64,000 nucleotides of DNA from Sulfitobacter alexandrii (GTDB lineage Bacteria > Pseudomonadota > Alphaproteobacteria > Rhodobacterales > Rhodobacteraceae). Below are positions 1-8,792 of this stretch, in pieces. Under the pieces are notes generated by a model that saw only the letters and a program-made list of their open reading frames with translations, had not been told where the DNA came from and searched no databases. The DNA lies in the NCBI RefSeq assembly GCF_001886735.1, contig NZ_CP018076.1, positions 310,001-374,000 of the forward strand, written 5' to 3'. Position 1 is the stretch's first letter, and each line of letters starts with the position of its first letter. The position numbers were made by a program, and so were the translations under genes.

Positions 1-587
1 GCCCGCGTGGTGCGTTGCCTGAACATGACCTGCCGGTTGTAAAAGACCCCGCCGCGCAGCAGTTCGTACATCGAACGCATCATGTGGAGCATGACCACGT
101 TGTGGCTCGCCTCGATGATCGCCATGTGGAACTGCGCATCCAGCTGCGCCTCCTCTTCCCCGCTGCGCTTGCCGTGGGCCGCCTCCATCTTGTCGAATAC
201 CGCCTGCACTACCGCGAGATCGGTGTCCGAGCCAAAGGTTGCGGCCCGTTCCGCGGCCAGGCCCTCCATGTCACGACGGAACGACAGGTAGTCGAATACC
301 GCCTCGTCATGGCGGGCAAACAGTTCGACCAGCGCGGGGGCAAAGGCGCTGCCCAGGACATCGGCCACGTATACGCCGGCGCCTGCCTTGGCTGTGAGCA
401 ACCCGGCCTGTTGCAACCGACCGATGGCATCCCTCAGCGAGGGGCGCGACACGTTCAGCCGCTCCGCCAGATCCCGTTCGGGCGGCAGGCGCTCGCCCGG
501 GCGCAGGATGCCCCGAAGGATCAGCTCTTCGATCTGGCCGATCACCGCCTGCGACAGTTTCTCGGGTGTGACAGGTTGGAACGGCAT
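1..587 (-). CDS. GntR family transcriptional regulator, FadR/PdhR-like (3' end outside window)
   Basis: The first 195 codons are visible and the C-terminus runs off the window edge. An N-terminal winged helix (about residues 8-75) carries the family pattern PGERLPPERDLAERLNVSR, followed by LRDAIGRLQQAGL. After it comes the start of an FCD all-helical effector domain with FHMAIIEASHN, whose His residues usually help bind a metal or carboxylate effector. Such regulators commonly control organic-acid use (lactate, pyruvate, glycolate); the ligand cannot be read here. The ATG at 587 is the first in-frame start, and a palindrome 18 bp upstream could be its own operator. Confidence 0.88.
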   Translation of the reverse strand, partial: MPFQPVTPEKLSQAVIGQIEELILRGILRPGERLPPERDLAERLNVSRPSLRDAIGRLQQAGLLTAKAGAGVYVADVLGSAFAPALVELFARHDEAVFDYLSFRRDMEGLAAERAATFGSDTDLAVVQAVFDKMEAAHGKRSGEEEAQLDAQFHMAIIEASHNVVMLHMMRSMYELLRGGVFYNRQVMFRQRTTR

Positions 588-604
588 TTCGACCCCTTGG
601 AATT

Positions 605-621
605 GGTCAGATCATATGACC
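605..621. promoter_or_regulatory. Palindromic operator candidate for the GntR regulator
   Basis: GGTCAGATCATATGACC contains the 5-bp inverted repeat GGTCA/TGACC around a 7-nt centre. It lies 18 bp upstream of the GntR start and about 95 bp upstream of the divergent lipoprotein gene. FadR/PdhR/LldR-type GntR proteins recognise TGGTC-type palindromes, so autoregulation is a reasonable inference. Confidence 0.45.
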
Positions 622-714
622 GGAGCGGGACGCTCGCAATGGTTCACCATCGGGTCCCGGAGCGCGTTGCCGGGTAGAAACGAAATCTTAACGATTGTCG
701 CGCTCAGTTGTCCC

Positions 715-1119
715 ATGAGGTACGTGATCGCCCTTTTCGCCGTTCTGGCGCTTTGCGCCTGCAACACGCCGGCGCCCGAGTTCGGGGGGCTCGCGCCGAC
801 GCGCGTCAGCGTCGAGGGCTCCACCTTTGACGTGCGGCTGCGCGATGGCCGGGCGGAGGCGATCCGCGTCAACACGCAATACGCGCCGCGGTTCGGTCCG
901 ATCCAAGCGCGTGCGGGCAAGGCGATGGCGATGGTCAGCGGGTGCAGGGTCGTCGAAGTCACGGGCGACCAGGCACAGGCATTCGGCAGGCTCGACTGTG
1001 GCGATGGCCCGCCGCCAAAGCGGGCCAGACCGCCGCGCGTCGCCTGCGCGCCCCTTGCCGGCAGCAACCCGTTGACCGGGGGTGTCCCCAGCGATCAGGT
1101 GGCCTGCACCGCCGACTGA
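715..1119 (+). CDS. Small lipoprotein of unknown function
   Basis: This 134-residue protein has a lipoprotein signal peptide: a short hydrophobic segment ending in the lipobox LCAC with the modified cysteine at about residue 16. The mature part is short, basic near the end, and has four further cysteines that may form disulfides in the periplasm. No domain is recognised. The ATG at 715 is chosen because it places the signal peptide at the N-terminus. It is divergent from the GntR gene and precedes smc without obvious functional linkage. Confidence 0.72.
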   Translation: MRYVIALFAVLALCACNTPAPEFGGLAPTRVSVEGSTFDVRLRDGRAEAIRVNTQYAPRFGPIQARAGKAMAMVSGCRVVEVTGDQAQAFGRLDCGDGPPPKRARPPRVACAPLAGSNPLTGGVPSDQVACTAD

Positions 1120-1175
1120 ACTCGCAATATCTTGTGGATAAGAGCCCGCCGGACGCTCGCTGTGGTGGGTCGCGG

Positions 1176-1205
1176 TTGACATGCGGCACCCGTGGGCCGC
1201 ATTTT
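1176..1205 (+). promoter_or_regulatory. Sigma-70-type promoter candidate for smc
   Basis: A perfect TTGACA (1176-1181) is followed, 18 nt later, by a weak CATTTT (1200-1205). It sits 33 nt before the GTG start of smc and overlaps the only upstream in-frame ATG (1181), which argues against that ATG as the start. Confidence 0.4.
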
Positions 1206-1237
1206 CGTCGGACGCGGAATCAACGGGGCCCTCTCAG

Positions 1238-4200
1238 GTGCGCTTTTCGAAACTCAGGCTGACGGGCTTCAAAAGCTTCGTCGATCCGACGGATCTGATC
1301 ATCGCCGATGGTCTGACCGGGGTCGTCGGTCCGAACGGGTGCGGCAAGTCGAACCTGCTGGAAGCGCTGCGCTGGGTCATGGGCGAGAACCGCCCCACGG
1401 CCATGCGCGGCGGCGGCATGGAGGACGTGATCTTTGCGGGTGCGGCCACACGTCCGGCCCGCAACTTTGCCGAGGTCGCGCTGCACATCGACAACAGCGA
1501 ACGGCTGGCCCCGGCGGGCTTCAACGACCAAGATGCGCTGGAAATCGTCCGCCGCATCACCCGCGACGTGGGCAGCGCCTACAAGGCGGGTGGTAAGGAC
1601 GTGCGGGCGCGTGATGTGCAGATGCTGTTCGCGGACGCGTCTACCGGGGCGCACAGCCCCGCGCTGGTCCGGCAGGGCCAGATCAGCGAACTGATCAATG
1701 CCAAGCCGAAGAACCGCCGCCGCATCCTCGAGGAAGCCGCTGGGATCTCTGGCCTTTACCAGAGGCGGCACGAGGCGGAACTGAAGCTGAACAGCGCGGA
1801 GACGAACCTGTCGCGGGTCGATGACGTGATCGAACAGCTTGCCAGCCAGTTGGCGCAACTGGCGAGGCAAGCCCGTCAGGCGGCCCGTTACCGCGAGATC
1901 GGGGACCATCTGCGCCGGACCGAGGGAATGCTGCTGTACCGTCGATGGCGCGAAGCGGACGACGCCCGCGCCAAGGCGGACGAAGACCTGCGCGCGCGCG
2001 TGACCGCAACGGTGCAGGCCCAGAACCTGGTGCAGCAGGCCATCAAGGCCCGCAGCGCCGCGGAAGAGGCCCTGCCCCCGTTGCGCGACGAAGAGGCCAT
2101 CGCGGCCGCGGTGCTGCAGCGTCTGGTGGTGCAGCGGGATACGCTTGCGGATCAGGAAACACGCGCCCAGACGGCGATCGAGACCTTGACCAGCCGGATC
2201 GCGCAGCTGACCCGTGACATCGAACGCGAGGGCGGGTTGAACCGCGATGCGGGTGAGACCATCGACCGGCTGGAATGGGAGCAGCGCGAACTTGCCAAGG
2301 CGGGCGAGGGGCATGAAGCCGCGCTGGAAGCGGCGGCGGAGGCCGCACGCGAGGCGGCGACGGTGTTGCAGGCCCGCGAGGGCGATCTGGCTCAGTTGAC
2401 CGAGGACGTGGCCCGGCTGGCCGCGCGCCACGGGTCGGCGGAGCGCCTGCTCGAGGACAGCCGCAAGACCCAGGCGAAGTCCGAGGCGGAGGCCCGGAAG
2501 GCGCAGGAGGCGGTCGACCAAAGCCGCGCGGCGCTGTCCAAGGCCGCGACGGATTTCGAGGCGGCGAAAGCTGCCGAGACGGCGGCGGTGGCCGCCGCTG
2601 CGACCGCGGACGAGGCGCTGCACGCGGCGGAGGAGGCCCGCGCCGAGACACAGGGCAGGGAGGCCGACGCCCGGGCGGAACGGTCAGAGGCGGAAGGCGA
2701 GATGAACGCGCTGCGGGCGGAGACCTCGGCGCTTGCCAAGCTGGTGGAACGGGACACGGCAGAGGGTGGCCAGATCCTTGACCGGTTGCAGGTCGAGCAT
2801 GGCTTTGAAAAGGCGCTGGGGGCCGCATTGGCCGACGACCTGCGCGCGCCCGAGGTAGAGAGCGACGGCCCCTCGGGCTGGGCCGTCCTGCCGGCCTACG
2901 AGACCGAACAGCCACTTCCCGCCGGCGTCACGCCGCTTACACAGCACGTGTCGGTGCCGGATGTGCTTGTCCGGCGGATGGGCCAGATCGGGCTGGTGGA
3001 CCCCGACGATGGGCCGCGCCTTCAGGCGGCGTTGCTGCCGGGTCAGCGGCTGGTCTCGCCCGAGGGAGACCTGTGGCGGTGGGACGGCTACCGCGCCTGG
3101 GCGGAGGATGCGCCTTCTGCCGCGGCGTTGCGCCTGCAGCAGTTGAACCGGCTCGAAGTGCTCAAGCAGTCGTTGGAGCAGGCGAGCCAGCGGGCGGAAG
3201 GCGCGCGCGCTGCGCATGACAGCCTGACGCGTTTGCTGGTCGAGCAGACGGAGGCCGACAAGCGTGCGCGCGAGGCCCGCCGCGACGCCGACCGCATGGT
3301 TGCCGATGCCGGACGCGCCCTGAGCCGGTCCGAAGCGGATCGCAACTTGGCGGAAGGGCGTCTGGAAAGCCTGGGTCTTGCCGTGAAACGTCACGAGGAG
3401 GAGGCGATGGCCGCCCGGGGGCGGGTGACCGAGGCCGAGCGCGCGCTTGCCGAGCTTGGCGATCTGTCGGACGCCCGCGCGGGGGTCGATGATATCCGCA
3501 TGACGGTGGAAGCCGCGCGGATCACGATGATGTCCCGCCGGTCCGCCCACGACGAGCTGCGCCGCGAGGGCGAGGCGCGCACCAAGCGGTCGCAGGAAGT
3601 GGTCAAGGAACTCAGCGGTTGGAAACACCGGCTGGAGACCGCCGAGAAACGGACGGCGGAACTGGTGGAGCGCAAGTCCGCGTCGGAGGCCGACCTGAAG
3701 CAGGCCAGCGCCGTGCCCGCCGAGCTGGCTGCCGAACGCGAGACGCTGAGCGCCGAGATCACGGGGGCCGAGACGCGCCGGACCGATGCGGCGGAGGCAC
3801 TGGCACAGGCCGAGGCCACGTTGCGCGCGGCGGCGGTGGCCGAACGCGAGGCGGAACGGGATGCATCGGAAGCGCGCGAGGCCCGCGCGCGGTCGGAAGC
3901 GCGCGCAGAAGCCGCCCGCGAGAGCGTTTCATCCGCCGCCGAGCGGATCGCGGAAGACAGCCAGCTGACCCCGAACCAGCTGCTGACCCGGCTGGACGTC
4001 AATCCCGACCAGATGCCCGGTGCGGATGCGCTCGAAGCGGATGTGAACCGTCTGAAACGCCAGCGGGATGCGCTGGGTGCGGTGAACCTTCGGGCGGAGG
4101 AAGACGCCAAGGCCGTGCAGGAAGAGCACGACACGCTGATTACCGAGAAGACCGACCTGGAAGAGGCGATCAAGACGCTGCGCTCCGGCATCGCCAGCCT

Positions 4201-4693
4201 GAACCGCGAGGGGCGCGAACGGCTGCTGACCGCCTTCGAGCAGGTGAACAGCAACTTTGCCATGTTGTTCCGCCACCTGTTCAACGGTGGCGAGGCAAAC
4301 CTCGTGATGGTGGAATCCGATGACCCGCTGGAAGCGGGGCTGGAGATCATGTGCCAGCCGCCGGGCAAGAAACTGAGCACGCTGAGCCTGCTGTCGGGGG
4401 GCGAGCAGACGCTGACCGCGATGGCGTTGATCTTTGCGGTGTTCCTTGCCAACCCCGCGCCGATCTGCGTGCTGGACGAGGTCGACGCGCCGCTCGACGA
4501 CGCCAACGTGACGCGGTTCTGCGACCTTCTGGACGAAATGTGCCGCCAGACGGATACGCGGTTCCTGATCATCACGCACCATGCGGTGACGATGAGCCGG
4601 ATGGACCGGCTGTTTGGCGTGACGATGGCCGAGCAGGGCGTGAGCCAGCTTGTCTCCGTCGACCTGAAGAAGGCGGAGGCGCTGGTCGCCTGA
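1238..4693 (+). CDS. smc: Chromosome segregation/condensation ATPase SMC
   Basis: SMC dimerises and, with ScpA/ScpB, compacts and segregates the chromosome. The 1151 residues show the full layout: Walker A GPNGCGKSN at 31-39, a long Ala/Glu/Arg-rich coiled coil, a globular hinge around 505-630, a return coiled coil, then the ABC signature LSGGEQ near 1050 and Walker B VLDEVDAPLDD near 1077. The start is taken as GTG 1238, giving MRFSKLRLTGFKSF, the normal SMC N-terminus; an in-frame ATG at 1181 would add 19 residues but falls in a promoter-like -35. No ScpA or ScpB is seen here. Confidence 0.97.
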   Translation: MRFSKLRLTGFKSFVDPTDLIIADGLTGVVGPNGCGKSNLLEALRWVMGENRPTAMRGGGMEDVIFAGAATRPARNFAEVALHIDNSERLAPAGFNDQDALEIVRRITRDVGSAYKAGGKDVRARDVQMLFADASTGAHSPALVRQGQISELINAKPKNRRRILEEAAGISGLYQRRHEAELKLNSAETNLSRVDDVIEQLASQLAQLARQARQAARYREIGDHLRRTEGMLLYRRWREADDARAKADEDLRARVTATVQAQNLVQQAIKARSAAEEALPPLRDEEAIAAAVLQRLVVQRDTLADQETRAQTAIETLTSRIAQLTRDIEREGGLNRDAGETIDRLEWEQRELAKAGEGHEAALEAAAEAAREAATVLQAREGDLAQLTEDVARLAARHGSAERLLEDSRKTQAKSEAEARKAQEAVDQSRAALSKAATDFEAAKAAETAAVAAAATADEALHAAEEARAETQGREADARAERSEAEGEMNALRAETSALAKLVERDTAEGGQILDRLQVEHGFEKALGAALADDLRAPEVESDGPSGWAVLPAYETEQPLPAGVTPLTQHVSVPDVLVRRMGQIGLVDPDDGPRLQAALLPGQRLVSPEGDLWRWDGYRAWAEDAPSAAALRLQQLNRLEVLKQSLEQASQRAEGARAAHDSLTRLLVEQTEADKRAREARRDADRMVADAGRALSRSEADRNLAEGRLESLGLAVKRHEEEAMAARGRVTEAERALAELGDLSDARAGVDDIRMTVEAARITMMSRRSAHDELRREGEARTKRSQEVVKELSGWKHRLETAEKRTAELVERKSASEADLKQASAVPAELAAERETLSAEITGAETRRTDAAEALAQAEATLRAAAVAEREAERDASEAREARARSEARAEAARESVSSAAERIAEDSQLTPNQLLTRLDVNPDQMPGADALEADVNRLKRQRDALGAVNLRAEEDAKAVQEEHDTLITEKTDLEEAIKTLRSGIASLNREGRERLLTAFEQVNSNFAMLFRHLFNGGEANLVMVESDDPLEAGLEIMCQPPGKKLSTLSLLSGGEQTLTAMALIFAVFLANPAPICVLDEVDAPLDDANVTRFCDLLDEMCRQTDTRFLIITHHAVTMSRMDRLFGVTMAEQGVSQLVSVDLKKAEALVA

Positions 4694-4773
4694 CCGGGGG
4701 CTTGGCCGCCTGATCCGGATACGTTCAGGCTTTGACCTTATCAATGTAGTGTCAGCGCCGGTGAGTCCGGGCC

Positions 4774-5169
4774 TTACTTTTCGGTCTTGTGCTCCACCGG
4801 GCCGCCCGCCTTTTCCCAGCCGCCGAAGCCGTCGCGCAGGTGCGCGGCCTCGAATCCCATGTCCTGCAGCGTGGCGACGGAGATGGCCGAGCGCCAGCCG
4901 GATGCGCAGTGAAAGACGAATTTCTTGTCCTGGGCGAAGACCTCCTTGAAATAGGGGCTGTCCGGATCGACCCAGAATTCGAGCATGCCGCGCGGGCAGT
5001 GGAAGGCGCCGGGGATGAAGCCCGTGCGATCCCGTTCGCGCGGGTCGCGCAGATCGACGAACTGGACGTTCGGATCGTCCAGCATGGCAATGGCGACCGC
5101 GCTGTCGATCTCCTCGATCCGGGCGCGGGCGTCGGCGACCATCTGGGCGGCGGTTTTCGTGAGGGGCAT
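4774..5169 (-). CDS. Rhodanese-like domain protein
   Basis: A 131-residue single rhodanese domain. It shows VDLRDPRERDRTGFIPGA in the first half and the active-site loop HCASGWRS, with the catalytic cysteine that would carry a persulfide, followed by a typical C-terminal DGFGGWEKAGGP. It probably acts as a cytoplasmic sulfurtransferase; the substrate is unknown. The ATG at 5169 is preceded by AAGGAG and is preferred over an in-frame ATG 54 nt upstream. It lies 16 nt downstream of the transglycosylase gene and converges with smc. Confidence 0.9.
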   Translation of the reverse strand: MPLTKTAAQMVADARARIEEIDSAVAIAMLDDPNVQFVDLRDPRERDRTGFIPGAFHCPRGMLEFWVDPDSPYFKEVFAQDKKFVFHCASGWRSAISVATLQDMGFEAAHLRDGFGGWEKAGGPVEHKTEK

Positions 5170-5185
5170 GAAGTGGCTCCTTCGG

Positions 5186-6358
5186 TCAGAGTTTCGAGAG
5201 AAGTTCGGGCGTGGGCCAGCCATCGACGGTCAGGCCCAGCCGCGCCTGTTCGGCGCGCACGGCGGCGCGGGTGCCCGCGCCCAATATGCCGTCGACACCG
5301 CCGACGTCATGCCCGCGCGCCTGGAGTTTCGTTTGCAGGTCTTTCATCTGCGGTCCGTCCAGGCCCGTGGCGGGATTGCCCGCGTCGAATATCCCGGCGC
5401 CCTCAAGCCGCGTGGCGAAATAGGCGGCGGTCAGGACGTAGGTGAAACTCTGGTTCCAGTCGAAGTAGACGCGGAAGTTGGGGTAGGCTAGAAATGCGGG
5501 CCCGCCCTTGCCCTGCGGCAGCAGAACGGAGCCGGTCAGCCCTTCGGCGAGCGGCCCGTTGCGGGGGACGACACCCATGTCCTGCCACGCGCTGACCGGC
5601 TTGACGGTTTCAAGGCCGGTCTGCGACCAGTCGAAGTCGGCCGGGAGGGTCACCTCGGCCAGCCAGGGTTCGTTCGCGCGCCAGCCAAGGTGCTGCAGCA
5701 TCTTGGCCCCGGACAGTAAGGCGTCGGGCACCGACGTCTTGAGCGACACCACGCCGTCGCCGTCACCGTCGACCCCGTTGTCGAGAATGTCGCGGGGCAG
5801 CATCTGCACCATGCCGATCTCGCCCGCCCAGGCGCCGGTCGTGCGGCGCGGGTCCATGCCGCCCTCGGCGTAGAGTTCCACGGCGGCGAGGACCTGCGGA
5901 CGGAACAGTTCGGGCCTGCGGCAGTCGTGGGCGAGGGTGACCAGCGCGTCGGCGGTGTTGAAATCGCCCTGGAATGCGCCGTAGTCCGTCTCGAACGCCC
6001 AGAACGCCAGCAGCACGCCGCGGTCGACCCCGTATTCAGCTTCGATCCGGTCGAACACGGCGTCGTGTTCCTGCGCCATCGCCCGTCCCCGGTTCAGCCG
6101 GTCGGACGAGATCAGGCGGCGGGCGAAGTCGGTGAAGGGCATCTGGAAGACGCCCTGCTTGCGGTCGGCTGCCAGCACCGCGGGATCCTGCCGCACGCCC
6201 GAGAAGAACGTGGCGGCCGTGTCGGGCGCGATACCGGAGGCGATGGCTTCGGCCTCGAGGTCGGCGACGAAGGCCGCGAAGTCGCCGCCGCAGGGGGTCT
6301 CGGCGTGGAGGGGCTGGGACAGGAGCCCAAGAGCGAGGATGTGGATCAGGTGGCGCAT
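5186..6358 (-). CDS. Lytic murein transglycosylase, MltB-like, with C-terminal peptidoglycan-binding domain
   Basis: This 390-residue periplasmic enzyme cleaves the MurNAc-GlcNAc bond to form 1,6-anhydro products. A signal peptide covers about residues 1-19 (cleavage near LHA). An SLT_2 (MltB-type) catalytic domain spans roughly 25-320, with the catalytic Glu in FWAFETDYG at 123 and the substrate-cleft motif GAWAGEIGMVQMLP. The last 60 residues are a PG_binding_1 repeat (LQTKLQARGHDVGGVDGILG). The gene lies 9 nt after the cobalamin gene stop, so it may sit on the same transcript, though the function is unrelated. Confidence 0.93.
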   Translation of the reverse strand: MRHLIHILALGLLSQPLHAETPCGGDFAAFVADLEAEAIASGIAPDTAATFFSGVRQDPAVLAADRKQGVFQMPFTDFARRLISSDRLNRGRAMAQEHDAVFDRIEAEYGVDRGVLLAFWAFETDYGAFQGDFNTADALVTLAHDCRRPELFRPQVLAAVELYAEGGMDPRRTTGAWAGEIGMVQMLPRDILDNGVDGDGDGVVSLKTSVPDALLSGAKMLQHLGWRANEPWLAEVTLPADFDWSQTGLETVKPVSAWQDMGVVPRNGPLAEGLTGSVLLPQGKGGPAFLAYPNFRVYFDWNQSFTYVLTAAYFATRLEGAGIFDAGNPATGLDGPQMKDLQTKLQARGHDVGGVDGILGAGTRAAVRAEQARLGLTVDGWPTPELLSKL

Positions 6359-6367
6359 CGGGTACCT

Positions 6368-7279
6368 TCAGAACGAGATCAGGAACAGGAGAACGGAGGT
6401 GGCCAGCATCACGCCCCAGGCCTGCCACAGGCGGGTGATGGCGGCGTCGACGTCGGCGGCGTTCAGGGTGCGCCGCCCGGCGGGGTTGACCCAGGCGAAA
6501 TCCTGCATCCGGCCATCATAGGCGCGTGGCCCGGCCAAGGCCACACCCAGCGCGCGGGACATGGCCGCCTCGGGCCAGCCGGCGTTGGGCGACTTGTGCC
6601 GGCGGGCGTCGGCGGCGATGGCGCGCCATTCGCCGGTCACCCCTGCCGGCACGGCGATCAGCAGCGCGGTCAGCCGGGCGGGAACGAGGTTGAGCAGGTC
6701 ATCGAGCCGGGCGGCGGCCCATCCGAATTCCAGGTGGCGCGGCGTGCGGTAGCCGATCATGCTGTCGGCGGTGTTCACCATCTTGTAGACGAGGATGCCG
6801 GGCAGCCCTCCGACCAAGAACCAGAAGGCGGGTGCGATGACCCCGTCGCTGAGGTTTTCCGACGCGCTTTCGATGGCGGATCGGGCGACGGAGGCGGGCG
6901 GCATGTCGGCGGTATCGCGGCTGACGATCATCGCGACGGCACGCCGGCCGGCGGGCAGCGACAGGCGCAATCCGTCGGCGACCGCCCGCAGGTGATCCAC
7001 GAGGGAGCGTTGCGCAAGCAGGATCGCGGCCAGCAGCACCTCGACCACCGGGCCGAGCGCGGCGAGCAGGTTGCCCAGTATGAACGCCGCGGTCACGAGA
7101 ATGAAGACGGTCAGCACCCCTTTGGTCCGGCGCAGGGTGCCCCGGTTGAACCGGGTATCGCACCAGCCGATGGCGCGGCCCATCAGCACGGCCGGGTGGG
7201 GCAACCGCCGCCACAGCCAGCCGGGTTCACCGAGGGCGGCATCCAGCAGCAAGGCAAGGCAGAGCATCAGCGCCGTCAT
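6368..7279 (-). CDS. cobD: Adenosylcobinamide-phosphate synthase (CbiB/CobD type)
   Basis: Integral membrane enzyme of late cobalamin synthesis, joining the aminopropanol (phosphate) arm to adenosylcobyric acid. The 303 residues contain several hydrophobic helices and family-specific stretches: [39 protein letters not shown] and [13 protein letters not shown]. The ATG at 7279 overlaps the stop of the upstream decarboxylase gene by 4 nt (ATGA), fixing the start and indicating translational coupling. In aerobic-pathway naming this is cobD; in Salmonella naming it is cbiB. Confidence 0.94.
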   Translation of the reverse strand: MTALMLCLALLLDAALGEPGWLWRRLPHPAVLMGRAIGWCDTRFNRGTLRRTKGVLTVFILVTAAFILGNLLAALGPVVEVLLAAILLAQRSLVDHLRAVADGLRLSLPAGRRAVAMIVSRDTADMPPASVARSAIESASENLSDGVIAPAFWFLVGGLPGILVYKMVNTADSMIGYRTPRHLEFGWAAARLDDLLNLVPARLTALLIAVPAGVTGEWRAIAADARRHKSPNAGWPEAAMSRALGVALAGPRAYDGRMQDFAWVNPAGRRTLNAADVDAAITRLWQAWGVMLATSVLLFLISF

Positions 7280-8241
7280 TCGAGGGCCTGTTCGAGCTTC
7301 GGCCAGCTTTCCGCGGCGGGCAGCCCCAGCCGCAGCCACCGATCGCTGTAGGGGAAGATGCGGGACCAGATGTGGTGCCGGGCGAGCCGGTCCTGCCACT
7401 GGGCGGCGTTGCCGACCTCGTAGAGCCGGAAGAGATCGGTCCCGCCCAGTGCCGCCGCGCCCGCCCCGGTCATCAGGCGGTCGAGGCGCGTGGCGTCAGC
7501 GCCGAGGCGCGCGCGCGCGGCGACGGTCCATTCGTGATCGCCAAGTGCCTGCGCGCCGATGCGCAAGGCGGGGCCGGAAACCGCCCAGGGGCCGAGCATG
7601 GTCGCCAGACGGTCGATCAGGGCCGGGTCTCCGATGACGAAACCGAGCCTGAGACCCGCCAGCCCCCAGAACTTGCCAAAGCTCTTGAGGATCAGCGTGC
7701 CGGGCTGCGTGGCGAGCGGCATCAGCGTCGCGTCCGGGGTCACGTCGCAGAAACTTTCGTCGATGATCCGCAGCGCGCCATCGGGGTCGGTGCCCTGCCA
7801 GTGCCGGCCATCGGGATTGTTGGGGTTGACCAGCACGCTTGCCTGTCCTGCCGCCGTGCCGATCTGCCAGCCCGCCGCGGCAAAGCTGGCGGCGTGTTCG
7901 TTGTAGGTCGGGCCCTGGATGCGCACGCGGCTCGGCGGGGCCAGCATCGGGATACGGGCAATGGCCGCCGAGGCGCCGGGAACGGGCAACAGTGCCGCAC
8001 CCGCCGGGACGTTCCAGAACGCACGGGCCGCCGCTTCGAGCCGCTGGCGCGCGTTCTCGTCCGGCAGATCGGTCCAGTCGGCGCGGGGCAGATCGGGAAT
8101 CGGGTAGGGCTGGGGGTTGATCCCGGTGGACAGATCGAGCCAGCCGCAACGTGTTCCGCCGAAGCGGCGTACAGCGGCATCGACACCGCCGCCATGATCC
8201 CGCGCGGCAGGTTCCGGCGCTTTATGCTCCATCGATATCAC
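7276..8241 (-). CDS. cobC: Threonine-phosphate decarboxylase (cobalamin aminopropanol arm)
   Basis: A PLP-dependent fold-type I enzyme of 321 residues that makes (R)-1-amino-2-propanol phosphate from L-threonine phosphate, the substrate for the adjacent CobD. The N-terminal part has [15 protein letters not shown], typical of this family, then VNPNNPDGR and the PLP-lysine region [15 protein letters not shown] with the Schiff-base lysine at about 190. It is called cobC in aerobic-pathway genomes and cobD in Salmonella. Start codon 8241 or the ATG three codons later are both possible. I looked for a cobalamin riboswitch upstream and did not recognise one. Confidence 0.92.
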   Translation of the reverse strand: MISMEHKAPEPAARDHGGGVDAAVRRFGGTRCGWLDLSTGINPQPYPIPDLPRADWTDLPDENARQRLEAAARAFWNVPAGAALLPVPGASAAIARIPMLAPPSRVRIQGPTYNEHAASFAAAGWQIGTAAGQASVLVNPNNPDGRHWQGTDPDGALRIIDESFCDVTPDATLMPLATQPGTLILKSFGKFWGLAGLRLGFVIGDPALIDRLATMLGPWAVSGPALRIGAQALGDHEWTVAARARLGADATRLDRLMTGAGAAALGGTDLFRLYEVGNAAQWQDRLARHHIWSRIFPYSDRWLRLGLPAAESWPKLEQALE

Positions 8242-8404
8242 TTCCAGATCCTACCCGGTCTGCGCTGTCAAAGCGCAAAAACTGTGCTGCATCAAGAAAA
8301 GTATCGGCCGTTAAGCAAATTCGGCAGCAATTAACCAATTGTTAATTTCTGAGGCAGACCACGGAGCATGTCGCGGTCGAGCCAACCGCGGTCGAGGGGC
8401 CTGC

Positions 8405-8776
8405 ATGAACATACTGATTGTTGAAAGCTGCGCCGAGCTGGGCGAGATCTGGAAACGCCATCTGGAAAGGTTGGGCATGGATGTGGTCCTGCGGCATGGG
8501 CAGCAGGAGGCCATTTCCTACCTCTCCGGCAACGCGCCGCAGATCATCATCCTCAACCTCGTCCTTGAGGAGGGTTCGGCGCTGGCGGTGGCGGATTATG
8601 CCAGTTACCGTCTGCCGGACGCGCGGGTGATCTGCGTGACCAACACGTCCTTCTTTTCGGACGGGTCGATCTTTGCCCACATCGGCAACGCCAGTACGCT
8701 GGTCCCGATGGGCACGCCACCGGAGGACATTGCCGCGATGGTCGAATATTACGGCACGCAGACCAACGGCGGCTGA
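8405..8776 (+). CDS. Receiver-like protein lacking the phospho-acceptor aspartate
   Basis: A 123-residue stand-alone protein with the CheY-like fold pattern: MNILIVESC in beta-1, then QIIILNLVLEEGSALAVADY where a receiver normally has ILDxxLPDGSG. The phosphorylatable Asp is Asn at position 51, the acidic pair after beta-1 is reduced to Glu7, and the late Lys (usually KP) is replaced in LVPMGTPPED. It is therefore probably a pseudo-receiver working by protein contact, not phosphotransfer. No kinase lies nearby. The start at 8405 gives the canonical beta-1; an earlier ATG at 8339 would add 22 Arg/Gly-rich residues. Confidence 0.8.
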   Translation: MNILIVESCAELGEIWKRHLERLGMDVVLRHGQQEAISYLSGNAPQIIILNLVLEEGSALAVADYASYRLPDARVICVTNTSFFSDGSIFAHIGNASTLVPMGTPPEDIAAMVEYYGTQTNGG

Positions 8777-8792
8777 CCCGCCGGTCAGCCGC
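8769..8792. terminator. Hairpin spanning two convergent stop codons
   Basis: A perfect 10-bp inverted repeat, GCGGCTGACC (8769-8778) and GGTCAGCCGC (8783-8792), encloses a CGCC loop and covers the ends of both the receiver-like gene and the opposing transferase gene. There is no T-tract, so it is a candidate bidirectional terminator or 3' stabiliser. Confidence 0.5.

Noticed and set aside
15..677. A 220-codon plus-strand frame at the left edge
   Set aside because: The minus strand encodes a clear GntR winged helix plus FCD domain through the same bases; the plus-strand frame is its antisense.
1220..4744. Several 250-470 codon minus-strand frames opposite smc
   Set aside because: They mirror the repetitive Ala/Glu/Arg coiled coil of SMC and carry no recognisable family.
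8242..8404. Possible cobalamin riboswitch upstream of cobC/cobD
   Set aside because: I looked for the conserved B12-box-type core in this gap and upstream of the adenosyltransferase gene and did not recognise one.
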